Shown here one piece after another: positions 1 to 8,063 of a DNA stretch of 42,574 nucleotides. The notes under the pieces were generated by a model, which was not told the origin of the DNA, searched no databases, and saw only the letters and a program-made list of their open reading frames with translations. The stretch comes from an uncultured Muribaculaceae bacterium (GTDB lineage: Bacteria; Bacteroidota; Bacteroidia; Bacteroidales; Muribaculaceae). Each line of letters starts with the position of its first letter. Within the stretch, counting starts at the first letter, position 1. The stretch lies in contig CAJTWL010000018.1 of assembly GCA_910579845.1 (NCBI GenBank), positions 1 to 42,574 on the forward strand. The letters run 5' to 3'. A program made the translations under genes and the position numbers.

Positions 1-524
1 TCCATATAGTCACCAAGTTCCCGATAGGTCTTGTCCTTGCTCTGCATCGTAAGAAGGATTGCCGACGTTTCTCCAAAGTTAGAGATTAGTTCAACTCCGG
101 CCACACCTGACGGCAATTCTCGTTTTAGACCCGGAATACCCATGTAGAACTTACTCCAGAACTCATCCGTGTCCTTCACATTGTCATCGAGGTTTACAAA
201 TGTCATCACCATGCCGTTGGTCGCGCGCGATGTTGTCTTGGATTTTTTCACCTCTTTGAAACTGAATGAATAATCCTCCATCTTTTTCATCACGCGCTGT
301 TCCATCTCGGCAGATGTTGCACCGGGATAGACCGCCACAAGAACGCCCTCGCGTATGGTGAAATCCGGAAATTCATTCTTGTTCATCTTTTCGAGGGCAT
401 AAATGCCGAATGCTATCAGCACACAGACCACCAATATCACGACATTGTGATATTTATAGCCCCATTTCACGATTCCCGAATCCTTTACGGGGGGTAATGA
501 GTTTTTTTGTTTGTTATTTTCCAT
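1..524 (-). CDS. RND efflux transporter, N-terminal part (cut by window edge)
   Basis: Only the first 174 residues are in the window; the gene continues past position 1. The fragment has a short cytoplasmic start, one long hydrophobic helix at about residues 26-46 (VVILVVCVLIAFGIYAL), then the start of the first periplasmic porter region (PDFTIREGVLVAVYPGATS, the usual AcrB/MexB-like sequence after TM1). Such proteins are proton-driven inner-membrane pumps that export drugs, metals or other small molecules with a membrane-fusion protein and an outer-membrane channel. It starts 2 nt after the stop of the membrane-fusion gene, so the two are co-transcribed. The substrate cannot be told from this part. 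The family call is secure; the subfamily (HAE1-like rather than metal) is inference. Confidence 0.9.
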   Translation of the reverse strand, partial: MENNKQKNSLPPVKDSGIVKWGYKYHNVVILVVCVLIAFGIYALEKMNKNEFPDFTIREGVLVAVYPGATSAEMEQRVMKKMEDYSFSFKEVKKSKTTSRATNGMVMTFVNLDDNVKDTDEFWSKFYMGIPGLKRELPSGVAGVELISNFGETSAILLTMQSKDKTYRELGDYM

Positions 525-526
525 AA

Positions 527-1561
527 TCAGTCTATTGCGGTTATGGCTGTATTCGAGCTGACCTTTTGTTGACCTTCAACGATAACCTTTTCTCCTTTGG
601 TCAACCCAGATTCAATAATCATATTCTCGCCTGAATATGTTTTGGCAGTCACATATCTTTTCTCTGCGTGCCCGTTATTGTCAATCCAGACAAAATAGCG
701 ATTGGAATTGTCAAGCAGAACAGCTGATACGGGCAGTGTGATTGCCTCTTTTGTATTCTCTGCCATAAGGGATAGACGACATATCATCCCCGGCAGCAAC
801 TGACCGTCAGTATTAGGGCAACTGAATGTCACTTCGTATGTACGCGACAAAGGATTCGCTGCTATATTCTTATCCGTCAAAGTGCAAGCATATTGACGTT
901 CTCCGAGTGCCGGCACGTTGAACACCGCATTGGCTCCTTTTGACAATTTCGATATTTCGTTCTCACCTACGGATATTGTGATTTTGACATTTTCGATTTT
1001 TACCAATTTTACAATCGGAGCTGCCGGAACTATGGTTGAACCGATGTCGGCTATCTTCTCAGAGATATAGCCGCCGAATGGTGCATAAAGTCGAGTATCG
1101 TTCAGATTGTTCAAGGCTATGGCAGCAGAAGATTTCGCGGCAGACAAGGCATTTTCTATTTCCACCCATTTCATGTCGGTGATAGTTCCTGCGGCATGGA
1201 GTTTAGACATTCTGTCATAGGTATCCTGAGCTGTCGCAAGAGAAGCCAAAGAAATATCATACATATTCTTAAGGCTTTGGGCATCAAGTTCTCCAATCAG
1301 TTGCCCCTTTGCAACCTTCGTTCCTTCGCTGACATAAAGTGTTTTAAGCGTTCCGGGAACAGTGAAGCTAAGCACTGTTCCCATATTTTCGGCAATCGTA
1401 CCGGAATAGTCGTTTATGCCCGTGACCGGAACAGGCGTGCAAACAACGGTCTTGACGCGAACTGGTGGAGTTTCTTGCTTTTCGTTCTTGTCGGAACAAG
1501 ATGCAAGCGCAGACACAATCATACAGCCTGCGCTTATCATCAGCAGTGATTTGATATTCAT
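527..1561 (-). CDS. RND efflux periplasmic adaptor (membrane-fusion lipoprotein)
   Basis: This 344-residue adaptor should link the RND pump encoded just downstream to an outer-membrane channel. I start it at the ATG at 1561, because this gives a clean lipoprotein signal: hydrophobic stretch, then LASC with Cys22 as the lipidation site. The longer open frame upstream overlaps the preceding gene and has no signal. After the signal come a lipoyl-type half (about 60-100, GTLKTLYVSEGTKVAKGQLIG), a helical hairpin (about 105-160), the second lipoyl half (RLYAPFGGYISEKIADIGST) and beta-barrel and membrane-proximal domains to the end. The order membrane protein, adaptor, pump suggests one operon, probably controlled by the divergent AraC gene. 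No outer-membrane TolC-like gene is visible; it may lie beyond the left edge. Confidence 0.92.
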   Translation of the reverse strand: MNIKSLLMISAGCMIVSALASCSDKNEKQETPPVRVKTVVCTPVPVTGINDYSGTIAENMGTVLSFTVPGTLKTLYVSEGTKVAKGQLIGELDAQSLKNMYDISLASLATAQDTYDRMSKLHAAGTITDMKWVEIENALSAAKSSAAIALNNLNDTRLYAPFGGYISEKIADIGSTIVPAAPIVKLVKIENVKITISVGENEISKLSKGANAVFNVPALGERQYACTLTDKNIAANPLSRTYEVTFSCPNTDGQLLPGMICRLSLMAENTKEAITLPVSAVLLDNSNRYFVWIDNNGHAEKRYVTAKTYSGENMIIESGLTKGEKVIVEGQQKVSSNTAITAID

Positions 1562-1578
1562 AATTATTATGGTGAGGT

Positions 1579-2013
1579 TTATTTGTTTTGAAATCCTTTT
1601 TTCAACCGCTTGAAACGCTTGATGTAATGTCCTGTTCCGATTATGGAGAGAATAATTCCCACAATCCAATGGAAATGCCCCCATGAGGACCCTTCGCCGT
1701 CAACAAAGGTCAGCAAGATAACGCCGGATATAATTTCGGCTATCATCACAGTTGTCAACGCTATTGTTACCCCGCGTCCTTTAGTATTGCCTTTAAGGGT
1801 AGTTTTGAACCATCCGATATGTTGTTTGATATGGAAATATCCCAACATTAGGAATGCTATGGCAAATACTACGTGAAACACAGACCAGATAATCCAAGAA
1901 TGGTGGCTACCGTTCTCCGATGAAATATGTATGCCTATGCCTGTAATGATCAGAAATGTAAATACCGGAATCATAGAGGCATCGACCTTGAAAATCTTGT
2001 TTACCTTTTGCAT
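1579..2013 (-). CDS. Small four-helix membrane protein (DUF4405/cytochrome b-like)
   Basis: This 144-residue protein has four predicted membrane helices (about 13-30, 42-63, 82-101 and 110-130), with histidines in or near them (HHSWIIWSVFH, HIKQHIGW, GHFHWIVG, GHYIKRF). This resembles DUF4405/cytochrome b-type membrane proteins that can bind heme, but heme binding is inference. The start at 2013 (MQKVNK) is preferred because the 24 residues before it in the open frame look like translated promoter DNA. It is the first gene of the efflux operon, ending 17 nt before the adaptor start. A second protein of the same layout is encoded at 10599-11030. Its role in efflux is unknown. Confidence 0.7.
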   Translation of the reverse strand: MQKVNKIFKVDASMIPVFTFLIITGIGIHISSENGSHHSWIIWSVFHVVFAIAFLMLGYFHIKQHIGWFKTTLKGNTKGRGVTIALTTVMIAEIISGVILLTFVDGEGSSWGHFHWIVGIILSIIGTGHYIKRFKRLKKGFQNK

Positions 2014-2110
2014 CTCGTTTTTTAATGCAAAATTACTGCCGGATTGGAACGCATAAAATATCAATCGCCCACATTGTATTGTCAATCGGTACGAATTTGG
2101 CTTATTAGGG

Positions 2111-2142
2111 CTTGTTTTACTTGTTTGGAATGCTTAATTTTG
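2111..2142 (+). promoter_or_regulatory. Bacteroidota-type promoter of the AraC gene
   Basis: A CTTG at 2111-2114, a 20-nt spacer and TAATTTTG at 2135-2142 match the Bacteroidota pattern (TTTG, 19-21 nt, TAnnTTTG). The -7 box ends only 10 nt before the ATG at 2153, so the transcript would have an extremely short leader. Confidence 0.6.
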
Positions 2143-2152
2143 CCGAAAAGAG

Positions 2153-3013
2153 ATGTATATGGATACCCCTAAGCGATTACTGCATCTGATTGATGAGGAA
2201 GATATAAGGCAAAGCCCTGAAAAGTTTTTCATGTTGGATCAATGTGGTTTTTTCATATGTACGGAAGGAACTGCGTCTGTTTCTTTCTTTAATAAATGTC
2301 ATATAGTCAAGGCTGGAGCACTTGCTCTGTTTCATCCTTTTGTTAAGGTTGTTTTTAGAAATATATCGAATGATTTGAAAGGTTATTGGGGTGAGGTTGA
2401 TTTATCCAAAGCATTGCCGGTGATAAATCAGGTGCTTAGTGTGGAGAATATAGAAACTATAAAATCAGAGCCTGTTGTCTATATTAAAAGCACTGTGTTC
2501 AGTAACCTTATATCGAAAGTGGAAGAATATCTGAAAGAGTGCGACGAACTTGAACGTGAGATTGCCACAACCGAGATCTGCCGCCCGATTTGCAATGCCC
2601 TGTTAAAGTCACGGAATGAAACCTTGATGCTTGATGTGCTTAACCGATACTATCTCACAAAATCAAAGTCGGTATTACATACGACCGGTCACGATCTTGT
2701 CTTTCAGAAATTCATGATGGATTTGCAAAAGAACTATACTACTCATCACGACACTATGTTTTATGCGCGTCGTTCTTCGCTAAGCCCGAAATATTTTTCA
2801 GCAGTAGTCAAACAGGTATCCGGAGCAGCCCCGATAGAATGGATAATACAGACTATAATTGCTGTGGCGCAAAACTATCTCACTGATACGTCTATGACTA
2901 TTAAAGAAATAGCTTCGACTCTCGGATTTCCGTCACAAGCGTTTTTCTGTAAATATTTCAAACGCTACACATCCTATGCTCCTAAAGAATTTCGGATGAA
3001 TCATACAATATAA
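2153..3013 (+). CDS. AraC-family transcriptional regulator
   Basis: A 286-residue protein with an N-terminal sensor half (about 1-160, cupin-like beta-rich segment VSFFNKCHIVKAGALALFHP) and a C-terminal AraC double helix-turn-helix (about 180-284). The second helix-turn-helix is clear: SMTIKEIASTLGFPSQAFFCKYFKRY followed by the typical ending TSYAPKEFR. It is divergent from the efflux operon, whose first start codon is 139 nt away, so it probably controls that operon from the shared promoter region; this is inferred from position. The effector is unknown. The start could also be the ATG two codons later. Confidence 0.93.
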   Translation: MYMDTPKRLLHLIDEEDIRQSPEKFFMLDQCGFFICTEGTASVSFFNKCHIVKAGALALFHPFVKVVFRNISNDLKGYWGEVDLSKALPVINQVLSVENIETIKSEPVVYIKSTVFSNLISKVEEYLKECDELEREIATTEICRPICNALLKSRNETLMLDVLNRYYLTKSKSVLHTTGHDLVFQKFMMDLQKNYTTHHDTMFYARRSSLSPKYFSAVVKQVSGAAPIEWIIQTIIAVAQNYLTDTSMTIKEIASTLGFPSQAFFCKYFKRYTSYAPKEFRMNHTI

Positions 3014-3075
3014 GGCAACGAAAAGAAAAAAGATGATTCCGAGATAATGTCAAAAAGAATACGTAAATTTGCAGT

Positions 3076-3795
3076 ATGGAGCAACCACATAAGGCATATT
3101 CAATATTTTGTGATGAGAGTTGTTATCTGCAATTTGACAATAGCGACATCATGTGCATCGGGGCAATAGTTGTACCTGATGCAGACCTTGACACCTATAA
3201 ATCTGAAATAAAGCGTATAAAACGTAAATATGGCATTCTCCATGAGTTAAAATGGAACACTGTAAGCCGTACACATCTTGCCATGTATGACGATATTTTG
3301 CGATTGTTTTTTGAGTCGTCAATGGTATTCCGTAGCGTACTAATAAAGAATAAGTCGAATATTCAGGCTCACTCTTTAGACCGCAATGAGTATAATATGT
3401 TTTATTACTCTGTCATAGAACGTCTTATCAGGTTTTCGATTCGCCACAACTCCGACAGCGTTGATTCTTACCGAATTTTCCTTGACCTTAAAGACAATAA
3501 CGGTAAAATCAAACTTGCCTCCATACACAATGAATTGACAAGCATGATAGGAACTGATGACGACATACAGTCGTTGCAGAATATCCGTTCCCACGAATCG
3601 CAGTTCATACAGCTTGCCGATATAATAATCGGGGCGATAACATATAGGGCAAGGGGACTTAGCGGAAGCGAGGCTAAATCGCATATCGTGGAACTTATTG
3701 AGGAATTGTCGGGTTATCATCTCGATGAAGGCACGGAGCCGGGAGATAACAAATTTGCAATTTACGATTTTCAACCAAAAAGAAGAAATGGCTGA
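3076..3795 (+). CDS. DUF3800-family protein (putative RNase H-like nuclease)
   Basis: A 239-residue protein with the features of DUF3800: an acidic DES triplet near the N terminus (Asp13-Glu14-Ser15, after a beta-strand), HELKW at 56-60, FLDLKD at 135-140 and the C-terminal QLADIIIGA at 179-187. These scattered acidic residues fit an RNase H-like fold, and members are often found in mobile or defence contexts; the biochemical role is not established. The last 8 nt overlap the start of the next gene (ATGGCTGA), so the two are translationally coupled and probably act together. A TAAATTTG box lies 4 nt before the ATG, so the mRNA may be leaderless. AT-rich composition and position beside an integrase remnant suggest transfer. 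Confidence 0.85.
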   Translation: MEQPHKAYSIFCDESCYLQFDNSDIMCIGAIVVPDADLDTYKSEIKRIKRKYGILHELKWNTVSRTHLAMYDDILRLFFESSMVFRSVLIKNKSNIQAHSLDRNEYNMFYYSVIERLIRFSIRHNSDSVDSYRIFLDLKDNNGKIKLASIHNELTSMIGTDDDIQSLQNIRSHESQFIQLADIIIGAITYRARGLSGSEAKSHIVELIEELSGYHLDEGTEPGDNKFAIYDFQPKRRNG

Positions 3796-4324
3796 TAACG
3801 ATATACTCGGAATGTTGCAGCCATATTTTGATTGCGAATTGTCGGTTGATGACAAGGACAAGATATTGGAATTGCACGAGAGATTCAAGAATGATGTCTT
3901 AATCCAAAAGGTAAACCTTGATGGTGCCGACTTGATAGTAAAACCCTATCCTTATAGTCGCTCACATAAGGATGGATTGCCTGATTGGTTTGACGGATTG
4001 CTTGAAAAGTTTGTCCATGTTATAACAAGGGATGCCAAAGAGGACAGGCGTAAAATATCCAAAACGGTGAGAGAGTTCCGTTCGGAACGAGCCGTGCGTG
4101 TTCATTGGATTAAGCCCATTTTGGAAAATGCCTCCGACAAACGCATCACCCGATTCAGATATATAGAAAACTCAGGTCGAGAGCGTGAATATTTCTGGTA
4201 TCGGGCAAAAGGCTATATGGTTGTGGTAGAGTATATCAACCCTAATTTTGCGTTAATTACCGGTTTTTGTGTTGACCAAACCAATCACGCATACTATATG
4301 CGTAAACTTCAGAACAAGGCATAA
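3788..4324 (+). CDS. Unrecognised partner of the DUF3800 gene
   Basis: A 178-residue soluble protein that I do not recognise. The start at 3788 is set by the 8-nt overlap with the DUF3800 stop; the open frame reaches further upstream but only inside that gene. The N-terminal half (1-95) is acidic and helical. The C-terminal half (about 100-170) is a basic, beta-rich segment (HWIKPILENASDKRITRF, then EREYFWY, YMVVVEYI, FALITGFCVD). This alternation recalls small barnase/EndoU/RelE-like nuclease domains of phage and mobile elements, but that is a weak visual impression. If right, the pair could be a toxin-like or defence module. The stop codon overlaps the T-run of a minus-strand terminator. 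Confidence 0.6.
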   Translation: MADNDILGMLQPYFDCELSVDDKDKILELHERFKNDVLIQKVNLDGADLIVKPYPYSRSHKDGLPDWFDGLLEKFVHVITRDAKEDRRKISKTVREFRSERAVRVHWIKPILENASDKRITRFRYIENSGREREYFWYRAKGYMVVVEYINPNFALITGFCVDQTNHAYYMRKLQNKA

Positions 4325-4349
4325 AAAAACCGCATTTACGGTAATGCGG
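4323..4349 (-). terminator. Rho-independent terminator, minus strand
   Basis: Seven-base stem CCGCATT (4330-4336) and AATGCGG (4343-4349) with a 6-nt loop, followed on the minus strand by a run of seven T (4323-4329). Only the minus orientation has a T-run. It would stop transcripts from the small unit at 4323-4381 and read-through from the integrase remnant. Confidence 0.8.
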
Positions 4350-4381
4350 CCAACCAAGTCTTTCGTTCTTCGATCGATGAC
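4323..4381 (-). ncRNA. Candidate small RNA of about 60 nt
   Basis: A complete promoter (4386-4416) and a strong terminator (4323-4349) face the same way with only about 35 nt between them and no plausible reading frame. The predicted transcript starts near 4381 and ends in the T-run. It contains the terminator hairpin and a CGATCGAAGAACGAAAG stretch. I know of no RNA family it matches. It could also be a promoter whose gene was lost by rearrangement. Confidence 0.4.
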
Positions 4382-4385
4382 GGTG

Positions 4386-4416
4386 CAAAGTTAGTGATTT
4401 TTTCTAACTCTACAAA
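4386..4416 (-). promoter_or_regulatory. Strong Bacteroidota promoter, minus strand
   Basis: Read on the minus strand: TTTG (4413-4416), a 19-nt spacer and TAACTTTG (4386-4393), an exact fit to the Bacteroidota consensus. No gene lies downstream except the short unit ending at the terminator. Confidence 0.7.
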
Positions 4417-4461
4417 ATATTAACGATAGGCTAACTAAAAAAGTTTTCCAGAATTTACGTT

Positions 4462-5214
4462 TTAGAATACATCCGCTTTTGTTGGATTGGCTATTGCGTC
4501 TATCTCGTCAGCTATTTCGTCGGAGGAAAGCTTGATGTAGTCCATGAAGGTCTTTTGCGTCTTATGACCGCTGACGTGCATCATCTGGACAATGGTGTAT
4601 TTGTGGGAGAGGTACATGTTGGTGATGCCGGTGCGCCGGGCGGTGTGGCTTGTAACACAGGCATAGCGGGGTACAATCACGTTGCCGTTGAAGTCGGTCT
4701 CAGCCTCCTTGCCCTCCTTTTTCAATGCCTCTTTCTGCTTCATAGTCAGTTTGGTCGGCACTTTTTCCTTGAGCGTAGGCACGGTTTCCGACAAATCTTT
4801 TAGGATATTCTTGATATAACGGTTCAAGACCTGCTCATTGGCTCTCGGAATGTTGTAGCCGTACTTCTCGCATATTGCTATCAGATTGTCGTTAAGAATC
4901 GGGATAGTCACCTCTGTCTTTGTCTTTTGCTGGACTATTCGGATTATGCGTGTGCCTCGCCGGGTGGTCTCGAAACAATCGGCATTTAGATTGTTGTAAT
5001 CGCTCACTCGCTGACAGGTATAGCATCCGATGAGAAAAACATCACGGATGTGGTCATTCTTGCCGGTCAGCGGCATTTCATAAAGGGCTTGCAGTTCGGA
5101 TTCTGTCAGATATATTTCAACCGCCTTCTCCCTGTCCTCAATCTTCCTCTTGACAATCAGAGACGCGGCACGTTGGTTATCATGTACCCCATCGATGAAA
5201 GCTGCATTTATCAA
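4462..5214 (-). pseudogene. Tyrosine recombinase (integrase) lacking its N-terminal domain
   Basis: The 250-codon frame holds a full catalytic domain: Arg69 (CQRVSD), a Lys in the beta-hairpin (QQKTKT, 97 or 99), His190 and Arg193 (HTARRTG), His217 (SGHKT) and the nucleophile Tyr226 (FMDYIKL). Bacteroides integrases of this type are near 400 residues and begin with SAM-like DNA-binding domains, which are absent here. The only in-frame start is a TTG at 5214, and the frame is closed at 5218-5220 by the stop codon of the MATE gene. The 5' part has therefore been lost, apparently by a recombination that joined it to the MATE end. I call it a pseudogene; a short catalytic-only protein cannot be excluded. 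Confidence 0.75.
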
Positions 5215-5217
5215 CGT

Positions 5218-6591
5218 TTACAGATTTGTCAGATGCTTATTTACAAGATAGGCGATGATGATTACACCGCAGGTCAGCATTTCCGCCGAGGGTATGGCAA
5301 GCCATAAACCGGGTACGCCTATGATGCGAGGCAAGACAAGGAAACACGGCACGAGGAATATCACACCTCTAAGAAGAGTATATACTGTCGATGCAACCGC
5401 TTTCTCTATACTTTGGTAATATCCTATGAAAGCTATGTTTACAGCGAAAAATGCCGCGCACACCGCGAAATAAGGAAGTCCGTTGGCGGCAAGAGTATAT
5501 GCCGTGTCACCGGAGTCAAGGAACAGCCCGGCAATCTTGTCGGCTCCGAACATCAGGAAGAATGTAATGAAGAAGCCGGAGATGAGAGCGGTCTGCAAAG
5601 ACATCTTCAATGCCTGACGCACACGGTCGGTCTGGTGGGAGCCATAATTATAGCTTATGATTGGCTGAGCCGACTGTGCCACGGCATTGCCTATCGAGAA
5701 CACCACGGGGAACAGGTAGCAGACAACTGCAAACGCAGCCACTCCGCTCTCTCCAAGCATTGACAAGAACATGTGATTTCCGGTAAGCATCATGACGCTC
5801 ATGGCAAGCTCGGTCAACAGTGTCGCAAAGCCGATTTTCATCATATACCCTGTATTGCGGACTGTCAGCAACATTGATGTGACAGAGATTTTGAGCCGGT
5901 AGAAATACAGCTTGTTATGAAATTTGAGGAAATATATCAGAGCCATCGCCCCGCCTACCACACATGATATTGAAGTCGCCATAGCCGCCCCCATCGTACC
6001 CATCTGCAAGGGGAATACGAAGTACCAGTCAAGGCCGATGTTAAGTATAGCTGCAACGACCTGTATCCACATCGCATATTTCGGTGAACCGTCAAGCCGT
6101 ATGAGCATCATTCCCACATACTGTACGCACAGGAACAGTATGCCGGGAAGCATCCACAGCATATATTTGATTGCATTGGCTTCAAGCAGCGGGCTTGCAC
6201 CGAGAAGATAGACTATCTTTTTCGAGAACAGCAGGCACACCGCACATACCAAAGCCATTATTATTGACCCGACCACAAAAGCCTGCGTCATTATTATCCG
6301 GGCAGCCTTGAGTTTGTTTTCCGACATTCTGATACCGGCAATCACTGAAGCACCTATGCCGAACATAAGTCCGATGCCTGTACTCACCATATATATCGGC
6401 GACACGATATTGACAGCCGCCAGACCGTCGGCACCGACACCGTGACCGACAAATATACCGTCGATAACTGTCAGCGCGGATGTGAAAATCATAGCCACGA
6501 GTGTCGGGAAAAACAACGCCCGGAACAGTTTGCCTATTTTACCGTTGCCGAAGTCAAGTTTATCCCTTCCGAGATTTCTGTTTTCTTCCAT
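5218..6591 (-). CDS. MATE-family multidrug/Na+ antiporter
   Basis: A 457-residue protein with about 12 hydrophobic helices in two similar halves, the typical MATE start (GKIGKLFRALFFPTLVAMIF) and mid-protein motifs (QSAQPIISYNYGSHQTDRVRQAL). Members export cationic drugs, or other metabolites, in exchange for H+ or Na+ across the inner membrane. The start at 6591 follows a TAACTTTG box at 6621-6628 on the minus strand. It is divergent from an AraC-type gene, its probable regulator. Its stop codon sits directly against the truncated integrase frame, so its 3' flank is a rearrangement point. The substrate is unknown. Confidence 0.93.
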   Translation of the reverse strand: MEENRNLGRDKLDFGNGKIGKLFRALFFPTLVAMIFTSALTVIDGIFVGHGVGADGLAAVNIVSPIYMVSTGIGLMFGIGASVIAGIRMSENKLKAARIIMTQAFVVGSIIMALVCAVCLLFSKKIVYLLGASPLLEANAIKYMLWMLPGILFLCVQYVGMMLIRLDGSPKYAMWIQVVAAILNIGLDWYFVFPLQMGTMGAAMATSISCVVGGAMALIYFLKFHNKLYFYRLKISVTSMLLTVRNTGYMMKIGFATLLTELAMSVMMLTGNHMFLSMLGESGVAAFAVVCYLFPVVFSIGNAVAQSAQPIISYNYGSHQTDRVRQALKMSLQTALISGFFITFFLMFGADKIAGLFLDSGDTAYTLAANGLPYFAVCAAFFAVNIAFIGYYQSIEKAVASTVYTLLRGVIFLVPCFLVLPRIIGVPGLWLAIPSAEMLTCGVIIIAYLVNKHLTNL

Positions 6592-6716
6592 AATTTAGAG
6601 ATTACTGTTATTTTATGTTGCAAAGTTAGATATAAAAATTCGATGGGGAATGGTGATTTTTCGGGGTATCGTGGTACAAATCAATACTATATTGTTTTTA
6701 CATCAGAAAAAAGAAC

Positions 6717-6724
6717 TAAATTTG
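6717..6724 (+). promoter_or_regulatory. -7 box of the second AraC gene
   Basis: TAAATTTG ends 7 nt before the ATG at 6732; an ATTG at 6691-6694 may be a poor -33 element (22-nt spacer). The leader would be almost absent. Confidence 0.45.
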
Positions 6725-6731
6725 TATCGTT

Positions 6732-7571
6732 ATGAAAGCTTTATATATTGGCAATACGACAGGCGTAACCGACTGGAAAGACTGCGTTGGGCACTCTATA
6801 AGAACCGACGGTTGCATATTCTTCCTATGCACCGCAGGTATGGCGGTTGTATCCGTGAATATGCAAAAAAAGCCATTGCGCCGCAATGACCTTCTTGTTA
6901 TCACCTCAGATATGTTTGTTTTTGTCGAGGGTGTGTCAGCCGCTTTTGAAGTAAGTTATGTATCACTTTCGGTGATAATGCTTGAAACGGCATACTACAA
7001 AATTCCCGATCCGTCACTGTGGGATTATCTTCACTACTTTCCTATATTGCCACTGATTGAAATACATTATCTGCTTGTTTCCAACTGGATTTCCCAAGTC
7101 AGATGGATTTTTGACAATATTCCGTCGGCAAACCGGATAACAATGCTAAGTTATCAAGTTTATAATCTCTTCGGAGGTATTGAGGCTGAATTTTCCAAAA
7201 CCGACATATTGGAACAGATGGCATACAAAAATAATGCCCGTTCAGTCATGAATAAATTCTGGTCGCTGCTTATGAAAAATTCGCCTAATGAGAAAGAGGT
7301 GAAATTCTATGCCGACGCATTGAGCATAACCCCGGATTATCTATACAAAGTGTGCCGACGCATATATGGTATTTCTCCGAAAGCGTTGATTGACCAACAA
7401 CTGACAGTGGAGATAAAAACTTTGTTGACCGACACTGAAATGTCCATAAAGGAGATTGCCTACCGCCTATGTTTTGAGGATGACTCCTATATGTGCCGTT
7501 TCTTCCGTCGCGTGACAGGACAATCCCCGATGCAGTTCCGCATCAGTACGAAATTATCAGCAAAGAGTTAA
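6732..7571 (+). CDS. AraC-family transcriptional regulator
   Basis: A 279-residue regulator with an N-terminal sensor region (about 1-165) and an AraC-type double helix-turn-helix at about 175-272. The first helix-turn-helix is in NEKEVKFYADALSITPDYLYKVC and the second in MSIKEIAYRLCFEDDSYMCRFF, with the usual RVTGQSPMQFR ending. It diverges from the MATE exporter with 140 nt between starts and probably controls it; this follows from arrangement only. It has the same layout as the AraC gene at 2153, and both sit beside efflux genes. Confidence 0.92.
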   Translation: MKALYIGNTTGVTDWKDCVGHSIRTDGCIFFLCTAGMAVVSVNMQKKPLRRNDLLVITSDMFVFVEGVSAAFEVSYVSLSVIMLETAYYKIPDPSLWDYLHYFPILPLIEIHYLLVSNWISQVRWIFDNIPSANRITMLSYQVYNLFGGIEAEFSKTDILEQMAYKNNARSVMNKFWSLLMKNSPNEKEVKFYADALSITPDYLYKVCRRIYGISPKALIDQQLTVEIKTLLTDTEMSIKEIAYRLCFEDDSYMCRFFRRVTGQSPMQFRISTKLSAKS

Positions 7572-7574
7572 GTT

Positions 7575-7795
7575 TCAGTTTTTCAGGTAGCCAACTGGAA
7601 CTATTTTCACAAGGCGTTTGATTTCAAGAAGGTGTTTTGCTCCTTCTTCAATCTCATTGCTACAAAGTTTACATTCTATCAGGGCATATCTTCCATCATT
7701 GAGATGTAGCACGGCGCGTCCGCTTCCAAACCTAAGCGGTCATGGTAATAAGACAATCTACCGCCTAATGCCTGCGAATAAATTTAAACAGTTTC
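7575..7795 (-). pseudogene. Decayed C-terminus of a DUF4143-type ATP-binding protein
   Basis: Reading the minus strand gives YSQALGGRLSYYHDRLGLEADA in one frame. After a 2-nt insertion near 7710 the match continues in another frame with VLHLNDGRYALIECKL, NEIEEGAKHLLEIKRLVK and a terminal VPVGYLKN. This is the nuclease-like C-terminal end of the DUF4143 ATPases common in Bacteroidales. An in-frame stop lies just upstream (near 7786), and about 20-25 codons normally found before the last eight residues are missing. The ATPase domain is absent. The plus-strand open frame at 7618-7815 is a shadow of this remnant. Confidence 0.75.
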
Positions 7796-7800
7796 TTGAG

Positions 7801-8030
7801 TGTGTTTACTTTTAAGATCCAGTTCAAGACTTTGCGGAGATACACTAAAAATCTCCAACCTCAAATCAGGGGATTTCGTCAACGATTCTATGTAGATAAT
7901 TCAACTTACTCATAATCAACAGTAAAATTAGTAATTAAAATTCATTCACGTAACAATGTCTTGTGATTTTGCTATAACTCATTTTGTGTTTTTGAAATAA
8001 AAGACTTTGTTAAATTGAGCAAATACAATT
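7801..8030. other. AT-rich spacer without a recognised gene
   Basis: No coding region that I can support. A minus-strand open stretch of about 35 codons lies directly upstream of the DUF4143 remnant in the same frame, but I do not recognise it. The right part is AT-rich and leads into the promoter region of the zinc-ribbon operon. Confidence 0.5.
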
Positions 8031-8063
8031 ATGCGATTTGCACAAAATCCCATGAAAATTTCG

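Noticed and set aside
7618..7815. Plus-strand open frame of 65 codons
   Set aside because: It is antisense to the DUF4143 remnant, has no recognisable sequence and no promoter.
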